From contig JAJNNX010000086.1 in the NCBI GenBank assembly GCA_023159155.1, positions 26,085 to 90,084 on the forward strand: a DNA stretch of 64,000 nucleotides, read 5' to 3'. Within the stretch, counting starts at the first letter, position 1; each line of letters starts with the position of its first letter. Shown piece after piece: positions 13,140-22,705 of the stretch. The notes under the pieces are model-generated. The model worked only from the letters and a program-made list of their open reading frames with translations, was not told the origin of the DNA and ran no database searches. Source of the stretch: Ustulina deusta (lineage: Eukaryota > Ascomycota > Sordariomycetes > Xylariales > Xylariaceae). The position numbers and the translations under genes were made by a program.

Positions 13140-13690
13140 TCTCACCTTAATCCTAAGGCTTTCCTAACAAGTGGATCGTTCACAGATGTTGTTCTCGTGC
13201 CAAAAGCAATTGTCAATATGTTGTTAAGCGAGTATCGCCCTGCGTGTGGTTGAGGATTCCCTAGCACAGAGCCGTTTTGGCCTTCTGCTAGTAAACAACG
13301 GATCGTGTCAATAGCTCCACGATCTAAGATGGGAGTATAGTTGTCGACTGCTTTCGGTTGAAGCCAACGGGCAGCAATATAGCGATGCTTTCTCCTAACG
13401 CATGCCCTATGATTAGCAATTCCTACAATTTCAGAGTTTCTGGCACCCACCATCGATCATTGTACAGCGTAGCTGTTATTCCCCGTCTAGCAACCAGAGT
13501 TTGACTTTTGATGGATATTTCCTTGCGGGAAGAGAATATAGAGCTATTTGTTACTGTTAGATCTTTAACAATCTTTGGGCTGGAGATTATAATGAAGTGT
13601 TGATTTCCCTCAGTACGTATTAGAGGCTTCCACAGCGACTCAGAAAGCTCATATGCCGAAAATATAGAGACGCAGCAGGTGTATAGGCAA
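13140..13690 (-). pseudogene. Cytochrome P450 N-terminal fragment
   Basis: An N-terminal piece of a fungal microsomal cytochrome P450. Reading down the minus strand: HFIIISSPKIVKDL (strand/helix near the substrate entry), SSIFSSRKE, RRGITATLYNDRW, then after an intron RRKHRYIAARWLQPKA (the W-R-K-H-R heme-propionate helix C region), NPQPHAGRYSLNNIL and TIAFGTRTTSV. The 44 bp intron (GTGGGT..CATAG with GCTAAT) splits the codon at 'RW' and restores the frame, so this stretch still reads as exons. Homology stops abruptly near 13130. The oxygen-binding A-G-x-D-T, E-x-x-R and heme Cys motifs were not found anywhere nearby, nor was the membrane anchor. It is therefore a truncated relic rather than an enzyme. 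Confidence 0.72.
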
Positions 13691-13902
13691 GTACTACTAA
13701 TAGGGGAATCATAACCATTAGGTAAGTAATATCAGGCAAAACCTGTACCTAGAGTTGGCTATTCTTGATAGAAATTTGGCTTTATTTATTCAAAATTTCG
13801 ATGATATTTGATGGGAGGAAACATCAGGCAAAACATTCATTATTCTGGCTACTTTCTCTTCCCCTTATATTTCGTAACGTCTATGAGACAATCTGCTCTC
13901 GT

Positions 13903-14959
13903 TCATATCAGCTCCTTGCGTAGCAATGAACTTCCAACCGGCCATTCCTTGCCAGTCTCATCTACATCAAACCAGGCAACTTTCCTCTGGGAATAGACTC
14001 TGTAGCCATGTCGTGTGTACCAATCCTGATTAGTGACCTGACATCCGAATGTCAGTCAAACGGAAACTGAACCGGGGTAAGGCTGTATGGAGTATTAAAC
14101 CTACTGTCGGTATCGGCCGCTTCATAGCGATTCGTCGAGGACTGTCTGCTCGACACTCTTCGTTCGCAATGGTCTCCAAAGTGATAGCTTTGGCGCCAAA
14201 TTCCCCCTTAGCCATTCTGAAAGCACATCAATACGTGATTCTCATCATTATGTCTGATCTCACACAATTTAATTGACTCACTTTTCGCAATGATCTATTG
14301 CAGCGCCGCCAAGTCCGCAGCCCTGCAATGCAGTTGAGATGTAGAAATTCATGATCGATAGTATTCCGTTAGAGCGGCTGGTCTGTAGTTCAGGTTCATG
14401 AGTGACCGAGTCAAGTGCTATGTGACCGATGGGGTGAAAGAATGGAACGAGGGGGTCGGATGTATGAGGTCGGCCTAAGATTGTCTTGCAGGTGTCCGAG
14501 AGGGCTTCCACTTCGTTGGGATAGGCCGCGAAGTGTCTTTCGAGCCGCGAAGGAGTTTCAGGGTGGTCGGGATGAAGAACCTACCATGTGTTAGATCGAC
14601 TGTGCAACATCTTCCTGTTGATGTCTATACGGTATACGGCTGCGACGGCTCGGGGAGTTGCTTAGATCATCGGTGATAATCGCAACAGCGAGAGTTTAGG
14701 TTTTGCGTTTACCACTCTGGTTTGGGGCAACTAAGTAGATCGTGTGTGGTGTGCGGCCACTTACCACCCAATGGAGCCCGGCGTGCCCTTTTCTCTGCGC
14801 ATCTTTCCAACCATCCACTTGTTCAACCTTCCACCCACATGCAATCCGCTGTAACTTCATCCGATCAACATGTTCTTGTGAGTCGGGGTCCCACGGAATC
14901 AAGTACACTGGAACAGCATTGCTGCTTGATTTTCCAGTACTGTTATTATCTACAGCCAT
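13903..14959 (-). CDS. GNAT-family N-acetyltransferase
   Basis: A GCN5-related N-acetyltransferase that transfers acetyl from acetyl-CoA to an unknown amine. Four exons: 14959-14765, 14580-14282, 14216-14105 and 14025-13903, giving 242 residues. Introns are 184, 65 and 76 bp; the last ends CACTAATCAG. The acetyl-CoA loop is QGCGLG at residues 151-156 (Q/R-x-x-G-x-G), in the motif A strand-helix ISTALQGCGLGGAAIDHCEK. It is followed by AITLETIANE and the C-terminal motif B signature WYTRHGYRVY. The region just before motif A (PIGHIALDS) is the usual motif D/A strand. Start ATG 14959 was chosen because the preceding in-frame triplet is TTG. The gene appears intact and sits just upstream of the P450 fragment on the same strand, but nothing shows they work together. 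Confidence 0.85.
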
Positions 14960-15339
14960 GAATAATTTCAACTGCTCAGATAGCGACTCAATAAGAGGTT
15001 GCGTGCTCTAAGAACTTTGTGCGTTATGTATTACAGTCAAGTTATACAACCTCTTTATTACGGTACCTAAGCTACTAGTAATGAGTCACACCGAACATGT
15101 TCAAGTGTTGATGCCGTGGAAGGCTCCCGCTGTCGGGTCCCGTCATCTTGGCAATTCTGTTAATTGCATCATTCATTCTCTATTTAGCTCTTATCGGGTC
15201 AGTCTTACCCACTTCGTGTATATTAGTGATGCCGAACAAGCATCACGTCTTTAGTATCAGACATGTTTTTATGACAATCATCAGCGTACAGGTGTGATGT
15301 CCTAAATCACTTTGCAACAAGTAAAGTCTCGAGCGCGAA

Positions 15340-15680
15340 TACATACCTACTTAATCGAAGTGGAGTAAGTAGACGTGAGGTGGCTGAACTGATGAAAAAG
15401 GGCGCTCAGCAACAAAGCCAGCAAAGGGTATCAGGACAGTTACACTCTTTGAATCAGTTATTGCGTTCAATTAAGCTACTTTCTACTACGGTCATTTAAT
15501 CTCCCCAATTTAAACTATACGTAACGCAGACTAGGAAGTGTAGGGACAGGCTATCTCCTAGTGTGAGGGCAAGGTGAGCACCGCAGCTACGTGAGCCTAC
15601 TCACACGGCCCACCTCACTATAGCCTATAGGACAAATGATAGCCGTTTATTGAGATGACGATACGCATCGGCCGATTTAA
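15340..15680. repeat. Degenerate dispersed repeat, copy 2
   Basis: Partner of the segment at 7160-7500, in the same orientation. Matching words in order are GTGAGGTGGCTGAAC, GCGTTCAATTAA, CCCCAAT, and CTAGGAAGTGTAGGG..ATCTCCTAGTGTGAGGGC..AGGTGAG. Divergence and indels are substantial, so the insertions are old or not freshly RIPed. Confidence 0.5.
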
Positions 15681-15849
15681 CGATAGCCAAGTTGATTGCT
15701 AATATCACTTGTTGTAATTGAACGAGCTTCACTAAAGATTAGCCCAAGAGATCCTGAAATAAGAGGCAATGACAAGAGGGATATCAGGAATCAATTCAAC
15801 CGCCGACAAAAGTCACCTAGCTAACTGAACACTCGTAACTTTTAAGAGA

Positions 15850-15990
15850 TTGCAGGGAAGGGAAAGAAGACCTGTAAGAAGAGGGAGGGAAAGTTCGGAA
15901 CAAGGGAGGGAAAAGGGAGAAAGGGAGAAAGGGAGGGGGAGAGAGATAAAAGGAAGGAAAGAAAAACCAAAAAGTAAGACATGAAAAGGA
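15850..15990 (+). repeat. Purine-rich GGGA/GAAA tract
   Basis: A strongly strand-asymmetric stretch: the + strand is almost only A and G (GGGAGGGAAAGGGAGAAAGG-type words), and its complement is polypyrimidine. The open frames it creates on the minus strand are Pro/Leu/Ser/Phe-rich artefacts. It could adopt triplex or G-rich structures; no function is implied. Confidence 0.6.
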
Positions 15991-16923
15991 AAAAACCTGT
16001 AAGATCCTGGCCGATATTCCGTATTTTTCATTCGACAAACCTTTTTATGAGGCGTTTCCCCGGTAATACACTAATTTAGGCTTGTACATTATGATGAGCT
16101 CAAGTATTCATTCACCCTTGAAATAATGATAAAAATGGTATTACATTGGCAAAAAATTACAATTTCGAGATATTAAAACTTCAAATACAAGCTTCTAGAG
16201 CACTATTCTATTATACGATCTTGTACTTTTCATTGAAAGGTTTAACTAGGGTAAAATATTTCCGGTAAGGTTAAAGACTATTTTAGTCATGGTGATCCAG
16301 GTTGTGGTGATTTCTTCGGCCTTAGACTCGGACGCCTCTGCAATGGGTTATAAATTTGAAACTGGGATTCAGGTGTATGAAGGATGTATGCATCGACTTT
16401 GTCAGTGTCGGGATGAAATTTACCCTTTGTTGTTAGGATTTATAATTGTAAATCCAATATTTCGGGTGCTACTTCTTCCGGTTGCTTGTATCTTGTATCA
16501 ACGGCATATAGTTTCATGTCTCGGCTGGTGGGCTTTTCAGCTGCCCATTAACGCTGATTACGGCAGCATACTGGGATATAGCGCCTGATGGTAATGGTTT
16601 CCAACGAATTGCGAATGTCTGCGAGGTCTATCAAATTGAAGCCGATGCAACCATCAGTCACGATAGTCCAACTACCATTGGGCGGACGCTTATTCAGTGC
16701 AACCGATAACCCGCGCGGACAGTCATGGAACGTTGAAATATGAATGATGCACGAAGTGATTAAGACAGTGTAGGTTAGTGCCCCTGTGGCTCGTGGTCAT
16801 CACGAAAGGAACGCTGGTATTGCTATGTAAAACAGTTTGTCCTTCCCATTAGAGGCGCATCTTGGCTTCGACGGGGGTAGGTCTGATACAGAGCCTGAAC
16901 CATCCTTCGTAAACTCCAATGAA

Positions 16924-19011
16924 TCAATCATCGAGGCCATCCCACTCATCATGCTCGCTATCTTGTTCTTGGGTATCATTATTAGATCCCTGTAGCTTTC
17001 GTTTTTTACTGCTGGCGATAGCCTCGCGTCTGTTATTCTCCTTCCGTCTCTCCCATGCACTCTTGGTTGTGATCTTATTCGTATTCCCGCGTCGCGACTC
17101 AATCCCACGTTGCTTGAGTTTCCTTTTTTCTTCTTTGCTGATTTTAGGTAGTGAATCGAGAAGCCACCTTGGTACACCCCCGTCCTCGGTCTTGCCAGCT
17201 TGCTTTTCACTTTGAGAAATGACATTTGCGATGCTCTTCATATACGGGACGTCGTCGTTGGTGTAGAACGTACAAGCGATCCCTTGTTCCCCCGCTCGTC
17301 CCGTCCGCCCAACTCGATGAACGTAGGCGGCAGTCGAAGTGGGGACATCATAGTTTACGACTCCGGATACCCCCCTAAAGTCCAGGCCTCTCATGAGGAG
17401 GTCGGTGGTTACCAAAGCCCAGATCTCGCCAGACCTGAATCTTCGTACGATATCCGAACGAGCAGAGTCAGACAGTGAAGAATGGAGCGTGGCAATACGA
17501 GATGGGCCGCCGGCTTCGACCGGGAAGTCGAACTTGAGCTCGCTATGGAGAGCTGTAGCACGTTCGATTGTCTGTGTAAACACAAGGATCGGTAGGTTCA
17601 TGTGTGGTACCGAGGCACTCGACGACTGGGGGTGAAGTATCTGACGCAAAGCGAAGAGTTTTCCTTGTTCAGTTGCGCAATAGACTAGCTTGTGGCTGAT
17701 GCTTGGGACTGCTGTGTCCTTTAAACCTACCACGAGACGTACAAGGGGGACTACACGATTACTAGGATTTCGTGTGCTCAGTTGATTTGATATCAGTTCT
17801 TCAATGTGCGCTCCCATCGTGGCAGAAAAACACCTCAACCGGAGAGAAGGATTGACGCAAGCGGACCATATCTGCGACGTTTGCTCTAGAAACCGCTGTT
17901 CAAGAAGGACGTCTCCCTCATCCAGGATTAATGACCGAACAGTAGGCAGCGTCCGAGACTTTAGAAAGTTTCCTAATAACAGGGGTGTTGTAATAAGAAT
18001 ATCAGCTTTCGTGAGAGTCTTTTTCTCTGCTTCATCATTTTCGTCGAGGTCGCTCCCAGCGGACCTATCATCGTTGTCCTCGTTTTCCGAGCTCGATTCT
18101 TCGCTGTCGTGGTCACTCTCCGACCGGCCCTCAGCCGGTATTTTCATTCCCCGTCTCATCATAACAATCTTGACCCCGGTGTTTTTGGTGAGTTTCCGCC
18201 CCTCATTAGCAATCTGCTCGGCTAGTTCTCTTGTAGGGACCACGACGATTGTTTCCAATACGTGATCCTTTGTAATCTCAGCTCTTCGCCGTAGCACATC
18301 ATTGATGGCAGGAATTAAAAACGCCAAGGTCTTCCCACTTCCTGTAGGGGCCACGGCAAGAAAGTGAATGCCATCTCCTGGTTCTATGCCTAGCTCAGCG
18401 GTGACTTTAGCGGGGATGGCCTGCTCGGGCCGAATCAAAAGGGGAAGAGAGCCTAGTTGCACCTCTGTAGGTATCCGATAGCCTTGGTTCGCCAAGTTCT
18501 CTTCCAACCGGGATGATAGTTTCCACGTCGTTCGTAGCTCTGTGAAAGAGACCAAGGGCTGGGGGAAAAGGACCTTTTTTGCATCCCTTGCTTTGACCTG
18601 GGAGACTTCCTTTTTCTTCTTCTTTGATTTTATAATTTTTGCTTTCTGATCTTCCTGATTGGACAGTAGGGTAAACTTGAGACGATGCGATCGCAGGACT
18701 TGCCGAACCTCGTCGTCGTCGAGGAGTGAAGGTTCGGGCTTGGGCTCCTCTTGGGGCAATTCCAGAGTCACGGTGGGTTGCGCAATTGTCTTGGATTGGT
18801 TGAATTCTCGAGGGGCAAAGAAGTCAAGCGACGGATCCTCGATACCGTCATGGCGTCGGCCGAATTGAACGTCTTGCTCGTCTCTCTTCCGCTTCAGTTG
18901 TTTGTCGTGATATAGCTGTGGATTCTGTACCTTGGGCGTCGGTTTGAACTCGAACAGTTGACTAGAAGACGACTTTTTAGCGCCGCGGGATAAAATTTTG
19001 AGGAGGTCCAT
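16924..19011 (-). CDS. rok1: DEAD-box ATP-dependent RNA helicase ROK1
   Basis: A nucleolar RNA helicase, 695 residues, single exon. The family (yeast Rok1, human DDX52) acts in 18S rRNA maturation in the small-subunit processome and in release of snR30. Seen in order: a basic N-terminus starting MDLLKILSRG; a Lys run (129-135); Q-motif region TEVQ near 182; motif I APTGSGKT at 221-228; motif Ia PTRELA at 259-264; a very acidic Ser/Glu/Asp insertion at about 297-330; motif II DEGD at 364-367; SAT at 396-398; and HRVGRTG at 565-571. The C-terminus is Lys/Arg-rich with an acidic end. The Rok1 assignment over other DEAD proteins rests on the N-terminus and the LILDEGDVLL..F..QT context. Motif II has Gly for the usual Ala (codon GGA). 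It faces RPN11 head to head, 590 bp apart. Confidence 0.85.
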   Translation of the reverse strand: MDLLKILSRGAKKSSSSQLFEFKPTPKVQNPQLYHDKQLKRKRDEQDVQFGRRHDGIEDPSLDFFAPREFNQSKTIAQPTVTLELPQEEPKPEPSLLDDDEVRQVLRSHRLKFTLLSNQEDQKAKIIKSKKKKKEVSQVKARDAKKVLFPQPLVSFTELRTTWKLSSRLEENLANQGYRIPTEVQLGSLPLLIRPEQAIPAKVTAELGIEPGDGIHFLAVAPTGSGKTLAFLIPAINDVLRRRAEITKDHVLETIVVVPTRELAEQIANEGRKLTKNTGVKIVMMRRGMKIPAEGRSESDHDSEESSSENEDNDDRSAGSDLDENDEAEKKTLTKADILITTPLLLGNFLKSRTLPTVRSLILDEGDVLLEQRFLEQTSQIWSACVNPSLRLRCFSATMGAHIEELISNQLSTRNPSNRVVPLVRLVVGLKDTAVPSISHKLVYCATEQGKLFALRQILHPQSSSASVPHMNLPILVFTQTIERATALHSELKFDFPVEAGGPSRIATLHSSLSDSARSDIVRRFRSGEIWALVTTDLLMRGLDFRGVSGVVNYDVPTSTAAYVHRVGRTGRAGEQGIACTFYTNDDVPYMKSIANVISQSEKQAGKTEDGGVPRWLLDSLPKISKEEKRKLKQRGIESRRGNTNKITTKSAWERRKENNRREAIASSKKRKLQGSNNDTQEQDSEHDEWDGLDD

Positions 19012-19601
19012 GATGGGTGGACTTATGCGACCAAGCGCTCAGTGCCCCAATATGTGTGAGATATCGTCACCTCTCTCGCTGTCGAGCTGTAGCTACCTAG
19101 AAAACAGCAGATGTTCCGGACTGCGTTGTCGCAATAGAAAAAATATCGCCAAGGTAGGCCCTGATAAGATAAGACCATACGGAGCTGGATAGTTGCATAG
19201 AGAGGAAAAGGTAAATTCCATCCAATGGGCGCCCCGCATGTTTGTTGCTAGGTACATCTGTGCTGTGCTGTAGACCCATGCGCGGGTAGGTACCTTACCA
19301 ACCCGTATTAAGTAAGCCGCTGTCTCTGCAGTTCCCGTCCCACCTGTAGGCAGATCCGGGTTTCGTCACGTCAACCCCAGGGATTCTCTGGTCTTAGGTG
19401 CATCTACACCTTGCAGCGTCTACGCAGTAGCTAGGTAGCTCACCACACCAACTTCAATTCACAAACAACCCGCCCGGCGACACTCAATTCCAACCCTTCG
19501 CTCAACACCCTATACCCGCCTTCTACGACCCCCACTGGCGCTCGATAGCTGGCCATATTACAGCCCTACGTACCCAACAGCAATTCCGCCCATCTGCCAG
19601 A
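19012..19601. promoter_or_regulatory. Shared upstream region of rok1 and rpn11
   Basis: 590 bp between divergent start codons; both promoters must lie here. A TAGGTACCTTACC-type word occurs near 19285. I did not find an Rpn4-type GGTGGCAAA element. No gene is seen. Confidence 0.5.
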
Positions 19602-20764
19602 ATGGACCGGCTGAACCGCATGCTCGCGGGCGCGACAGGCATGGGAGGCCTCGGGGCGACGCCTGGAACGGTACGCGATCCTCCTAAAGAAACACCTTGT
19701 TTCGATGCAGCCGGCGTCGCAGTATCGGCCGGACGGCCAGCCAGTGAACTGACGAGTGCGTGTGAATAGGACAACCAAAACCTGATAGATAACTCCGAGA
19801 CAGTCTACATCTCCTCCCTGGCGCTGCTGAAGATGTTACGGCATGGCCGAGCCGGTGTTCCCATGGAGGTCATGGGCCTGATGTTGGGCGAGTTTGTCGA
19901 CGACTTCACAGTCCGCGTGGTCGATGTTTTCGCCATGCCCCAAAGTGGTACCGGCGTTAGTGTCGAGGCTGTCGACCCTGTTTTCCAGCAGAAGATGATG
20001 GACATGTTAACACAGACCGGCAGGTAAGGGACGTCCGTTTCCCCCTCGCTCGTCGCATGTTAACAGATAATCCTAGACCCGAGTCGGTCGTCGGGTGGTA
20101 TCACTCCCATCCCGGCTTCGGCTGTTGGCTCTCCTCGGTCGATATCAATACCCAACAGTCTTTTGAACAACTAACTCCTCGCGCCGTTGCCGTCGTCGTG
20201 GATCCTATCCAGTCCGTGAAGGGCAAGGTCGTCATCGATGCCTTCCGGCTCATCAACCCACAATCTCTGATGCTTGGTCAGGAGCCGAGGCAAAGCACGT
20301 CCAACTTGGGTCATCTCAACAAGCCTTCTATACAAGCCCTCATCCACGGCCTCAACCGACACTACTACTCGATTGGCATCAATTATCGAAAGACCGCCTT
20401 GGAGGAGAACATGCTCATGAACCTTCACAAGCATGTTTGGACCGAGGCCCTCGAGATGGAGGACTTCCGACATGAAGGCGAGCGCAACAAGGATCATTTC
20501 AAGAGACTAGTCACATTGGCCGAGGGATACGAGAAGAGAGTCAAGGAGGAGACTGAGTTGACTAAGGATCAGCTCAAGACCCGCTACGTTGGCAAACTCG
20601 ACCCGAAGAAACACTTGGAAGACGTCGGTCAGCAGCTGATTGAGGATAATATCGTGTCTGTATCCCGACAGATGATAGACAAGGAAGCCACAATGCCGAA
20701 AAAGGACGCCGTTTCCAATGGTCAAGCTAACGGCGACCACATGGAAGAGGATGAGGAGCTGTGA
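19602..20764 (+). CDS. rpn11: 26S proteasome lid deubiquitinase RPN11
   Basis: JAMM/MPN+ metalloprotease of the 19S lid, which removes ubiquitin chains from substrates entering the proteasome. Three exons: 19602-19670, 19770-20023 and 20077-20764, giving 336 residues, close to other fungal Rpn11 proteins. The first exon encodes [16 protein letters not shown]. The second starts at GAC ([10 protein letters not shown]) after AATAG; using the AG 22 bp further on would break the frame. Catalytic residues are visible: Glu56 in [10 protein letters not shown], His117 and His119 in HSHP, Ser127 and Asp130 in the H-x-H-x7-S-x2-D signature. The C-terminal helices that pack with Rpn8 ([15 protein letters not shown]) and an acidic tail are present. 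All active-site residues are intact. Confidence 0.96.
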
Positions 20765-21306
20765 GTGTACATAGGCTGGGGTAATTACATCACGGTCTTT
20801 GGCCGGTAGCTATGTATCATAGGGCGTTGGAACGGGCTAGCGGGTTCTGGTCTTAAAGACAATAATGACTTGCTTTCAAGCTAAGTTTTGCACCTAGCAT
20901 CCTCCGCTACATCAGTCTATACCCTGTCGTGATACTTGACTAAACCTGGAATCAAATGAAGCCTCCGTCCCTGTACCTCTTCGTTTTCGTCCCAGTGGCA
21001 GCCTGTATCCGATCATGTCAGTTCTGTTCAACTATCTGATACAATACTCATTGTGTGACAAGAATTTGATTGTACGCGTCTTATTTTCCACTCAAAGACT
21101 AGGTTGGGTGTGAAGATGACGAGACAAGGATGTTGTCACAAATGGACAAAGGGGGCATCCCATACAAATAACTGTTTTCCAGTCCCGATCTCTAATTTAA
21201 TCGTCATATTAATAAGATTCTAACCAAAGGACATTATACGCCGGGACATGCTTTGATAGTAAGTTCCCCCTTCACAACATAGATAGCGGTACATTTCCTG
21301 TTTTAG
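20765..21306. other. Intergenic region
   Basis: 3' flank of rpn11 and 5' flank of the unknown GC-rich gene. No open frame, repeat or RNA gene could be supported. Confidence 0.5.
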
Positions 21307-22455
21307 ATGGACAACTGTCTGAATTTCCTTAAGACCTGGTGCTGTTTCCCGTCGGCACGCTCAAGACCGAATAGCCCAATGCCTCGCGCGAGCCACTACA
21401 ACGCCAGGCTGCGAACGAATCTGGGCTGGGCGGTCCCCGTCCGCAACGCGTCATACGACGCAAGGGATCCGCCGGACCAGTCAACCGCCGCACGCCCACG
21501 TCTCAGGTCCGAAGGCCGGTTCTCGAACTCGACCGTGCAATGGTCGACATCCAGCATGACGCGCGAGGAGCTCAAGGAGCTCTTCGATCTGGTCCACGCG
21601 ACCCTCGAGCACGTCCCCTACGCCATCTGCGGCCTCGCGGCCCTCATCGACCACGGCTTCACCGGCCGCCCAGCAACCCGCATCTCCATCCTCTGTCCCC
21701 AGGAGAGCAAGAACAACGTCAAGGCGTGGTCGGCGGCGCGCGGGTACGAGGTGTACGCGGACTCGGTCGGGGTCCCGACGCGCGACGGCGCCGTCCGCCG
21801 CGTGCGCATCAAGTACGTCGAGGCCGGCTTCGACAGGCTGCAGCGCGTGCGCTCCAGCTTCAGCGACGCCACTGTCCTGTCCCTGACGAGCCAGCTCGAC
21901 AACGTCGCCGCGGGGTACCTGGACAACCGCCGCCGGGGCAACGAGCGCGCGCTGGCCACCATCGCCAGCGACGTGTTTTTCGTCCTCGGGCTCATGGCGG
22001 CGCGCTCTGAGAGCGTCGACTCGCGGCTTCTGCCCACCTTTCTCGGCGAGGCCTTCTTCGGCGACTTCACGGCGCGGTACGCGGCCGCGCGGCCGGAGAT
22101 GGTGCGCGCCGGTATCGACGTCAGCGCGGTGGTCGCGAAACACCGCGCTGCGGCCGCGCTTCGGGAGCACGACCAGCTGCTCCGGCGGTACGGGGCCAAG
22201 GGGGATGTCGTGTCGACGCAACCCGGCCAGTTCGAGGGCATGCGGACTCTGGGCGACAGCAAGAGCGTGTACACGCTGCGGGACGGCAACGCGTCTGCTG
22301 TCCCGCCTATGCCGCATCGCCCCGAGCCGAGCTATTTGCGCGATGGCGACCGTCTCGGCGCTTCGGGCCCGAGCGGGCTTGGACGGAGCCTTACGACGGC
22401 CAGGGAGCCGAGGAAGCCTAAGGCGGCCGATAGACCGGCTGCTGACTGGGTTTAG
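21307..22455 (+). CDS. Conserved-looking fungal protein of unknown function
   Basis: A single-exon frame of 382 residues starting at the first ATG. I do not recognise a named family. The N-terminal 80 residues are basic and probably disordered. A compact middle region follows (about 80-290), with YAICGLAALIDHGF and RISILCPQESKNNVKAW, which resembles in outline the first strands of nucleotidyltransferase-like proteins (G-x-x-A-L). The usual catalytic G-S/D-x-D is absent, so this is only an impression. After it come an alpha-helical region (ALATIASDVFFVLGLMAARS) and a low-complexity Pro/Arg/Gly C-terminus. The coding region is strikingly GC-rich in third positions compared with rok1 and rtc1. 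Long antisense open frames over it are a by-product of that composition. Confidence 0.7.
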   Translation: MDNCLNFLKTWCCFPSARSRPNSPMPRASHYNARLRTNLGWAVPVRNASYDARDPPDQSTAARPRLRSEGRFSNSTVQWSTSSMTREELKELFDLVHATLEHVPYAICGLAALIDHGFTGRPATRISILCPQESKNNVKAWSAARGYEVYADSVGVPTRDGAVRRVRIKYVEAGFDRLQRVRSSFSDATVLSLTSQLDNVAAGYLDNRRRGNERALATIASDVFFVLGLMAARSESVDSRLLPTFLGEAFFGDFTARYAAARPEMVRAGIDVSAVVAKHRAAAALREHDQLLRRYGAKGDVVSTQPGQFEGMRTLGDSKSVYTLRDGNASAVPPMPHRPEPSYLRDGDRLGASGPSGLGRSLTTAREPRKPKAADRPAADWV

Positions 22456-22705
22456 TTGCGGTGAATGTTGGTAGAGGTGAATGTGAAAATGACTGGGGCT
22501 GATTCTAGTAAGTTACATTTAACCCCTCCCGCCCTTTTCCCACGCAGTAATGAGATGATTCAGTTGACCTTCTGTGCGAGATGGGCCGATACGAGGTTGA
22601 GTAGGTAGTAGATGATTGTGGCTTAATCCAAACAGTATTAAATGAGATAAGTGTACAGAGTTTCGTACAGCGAATTTATATATATGCATAGCATCGTAGA
22701 ATTAA

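Larger units (their letters stand above)
14960..16923. other. Intergenic region of 2 kb
   Basis: Contains the second copy of the dispersed repeat (15340-15680), a purine-rich tract (15850-15990) and the 3' flank of ROK1. On the minus strand at about 16570-16740 a stretch of some 50 codons without stops looks protein-like but is bounded by stops. No gene is supported. Confidence 0.5.

Noticed and set aside
15813..16038. Two overlapping Pro/Leu/Phe-rich minus-strand frames
   Set aside because: Both are translations of the polypurine tract in different phases.
16289..16588. 99-codon plus-strand frame
   Set aside because: No domain, no signal peptide and overlap with the protein-like minus-strand stretch; probably chance.
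21481..22317. 278-codon frame antisense to the unknown GC-rich gene
   Set aside because: A result of high GC3 in the sense gene; its Arg/Ala/Glu/Gly composition is typical of shadow frames.
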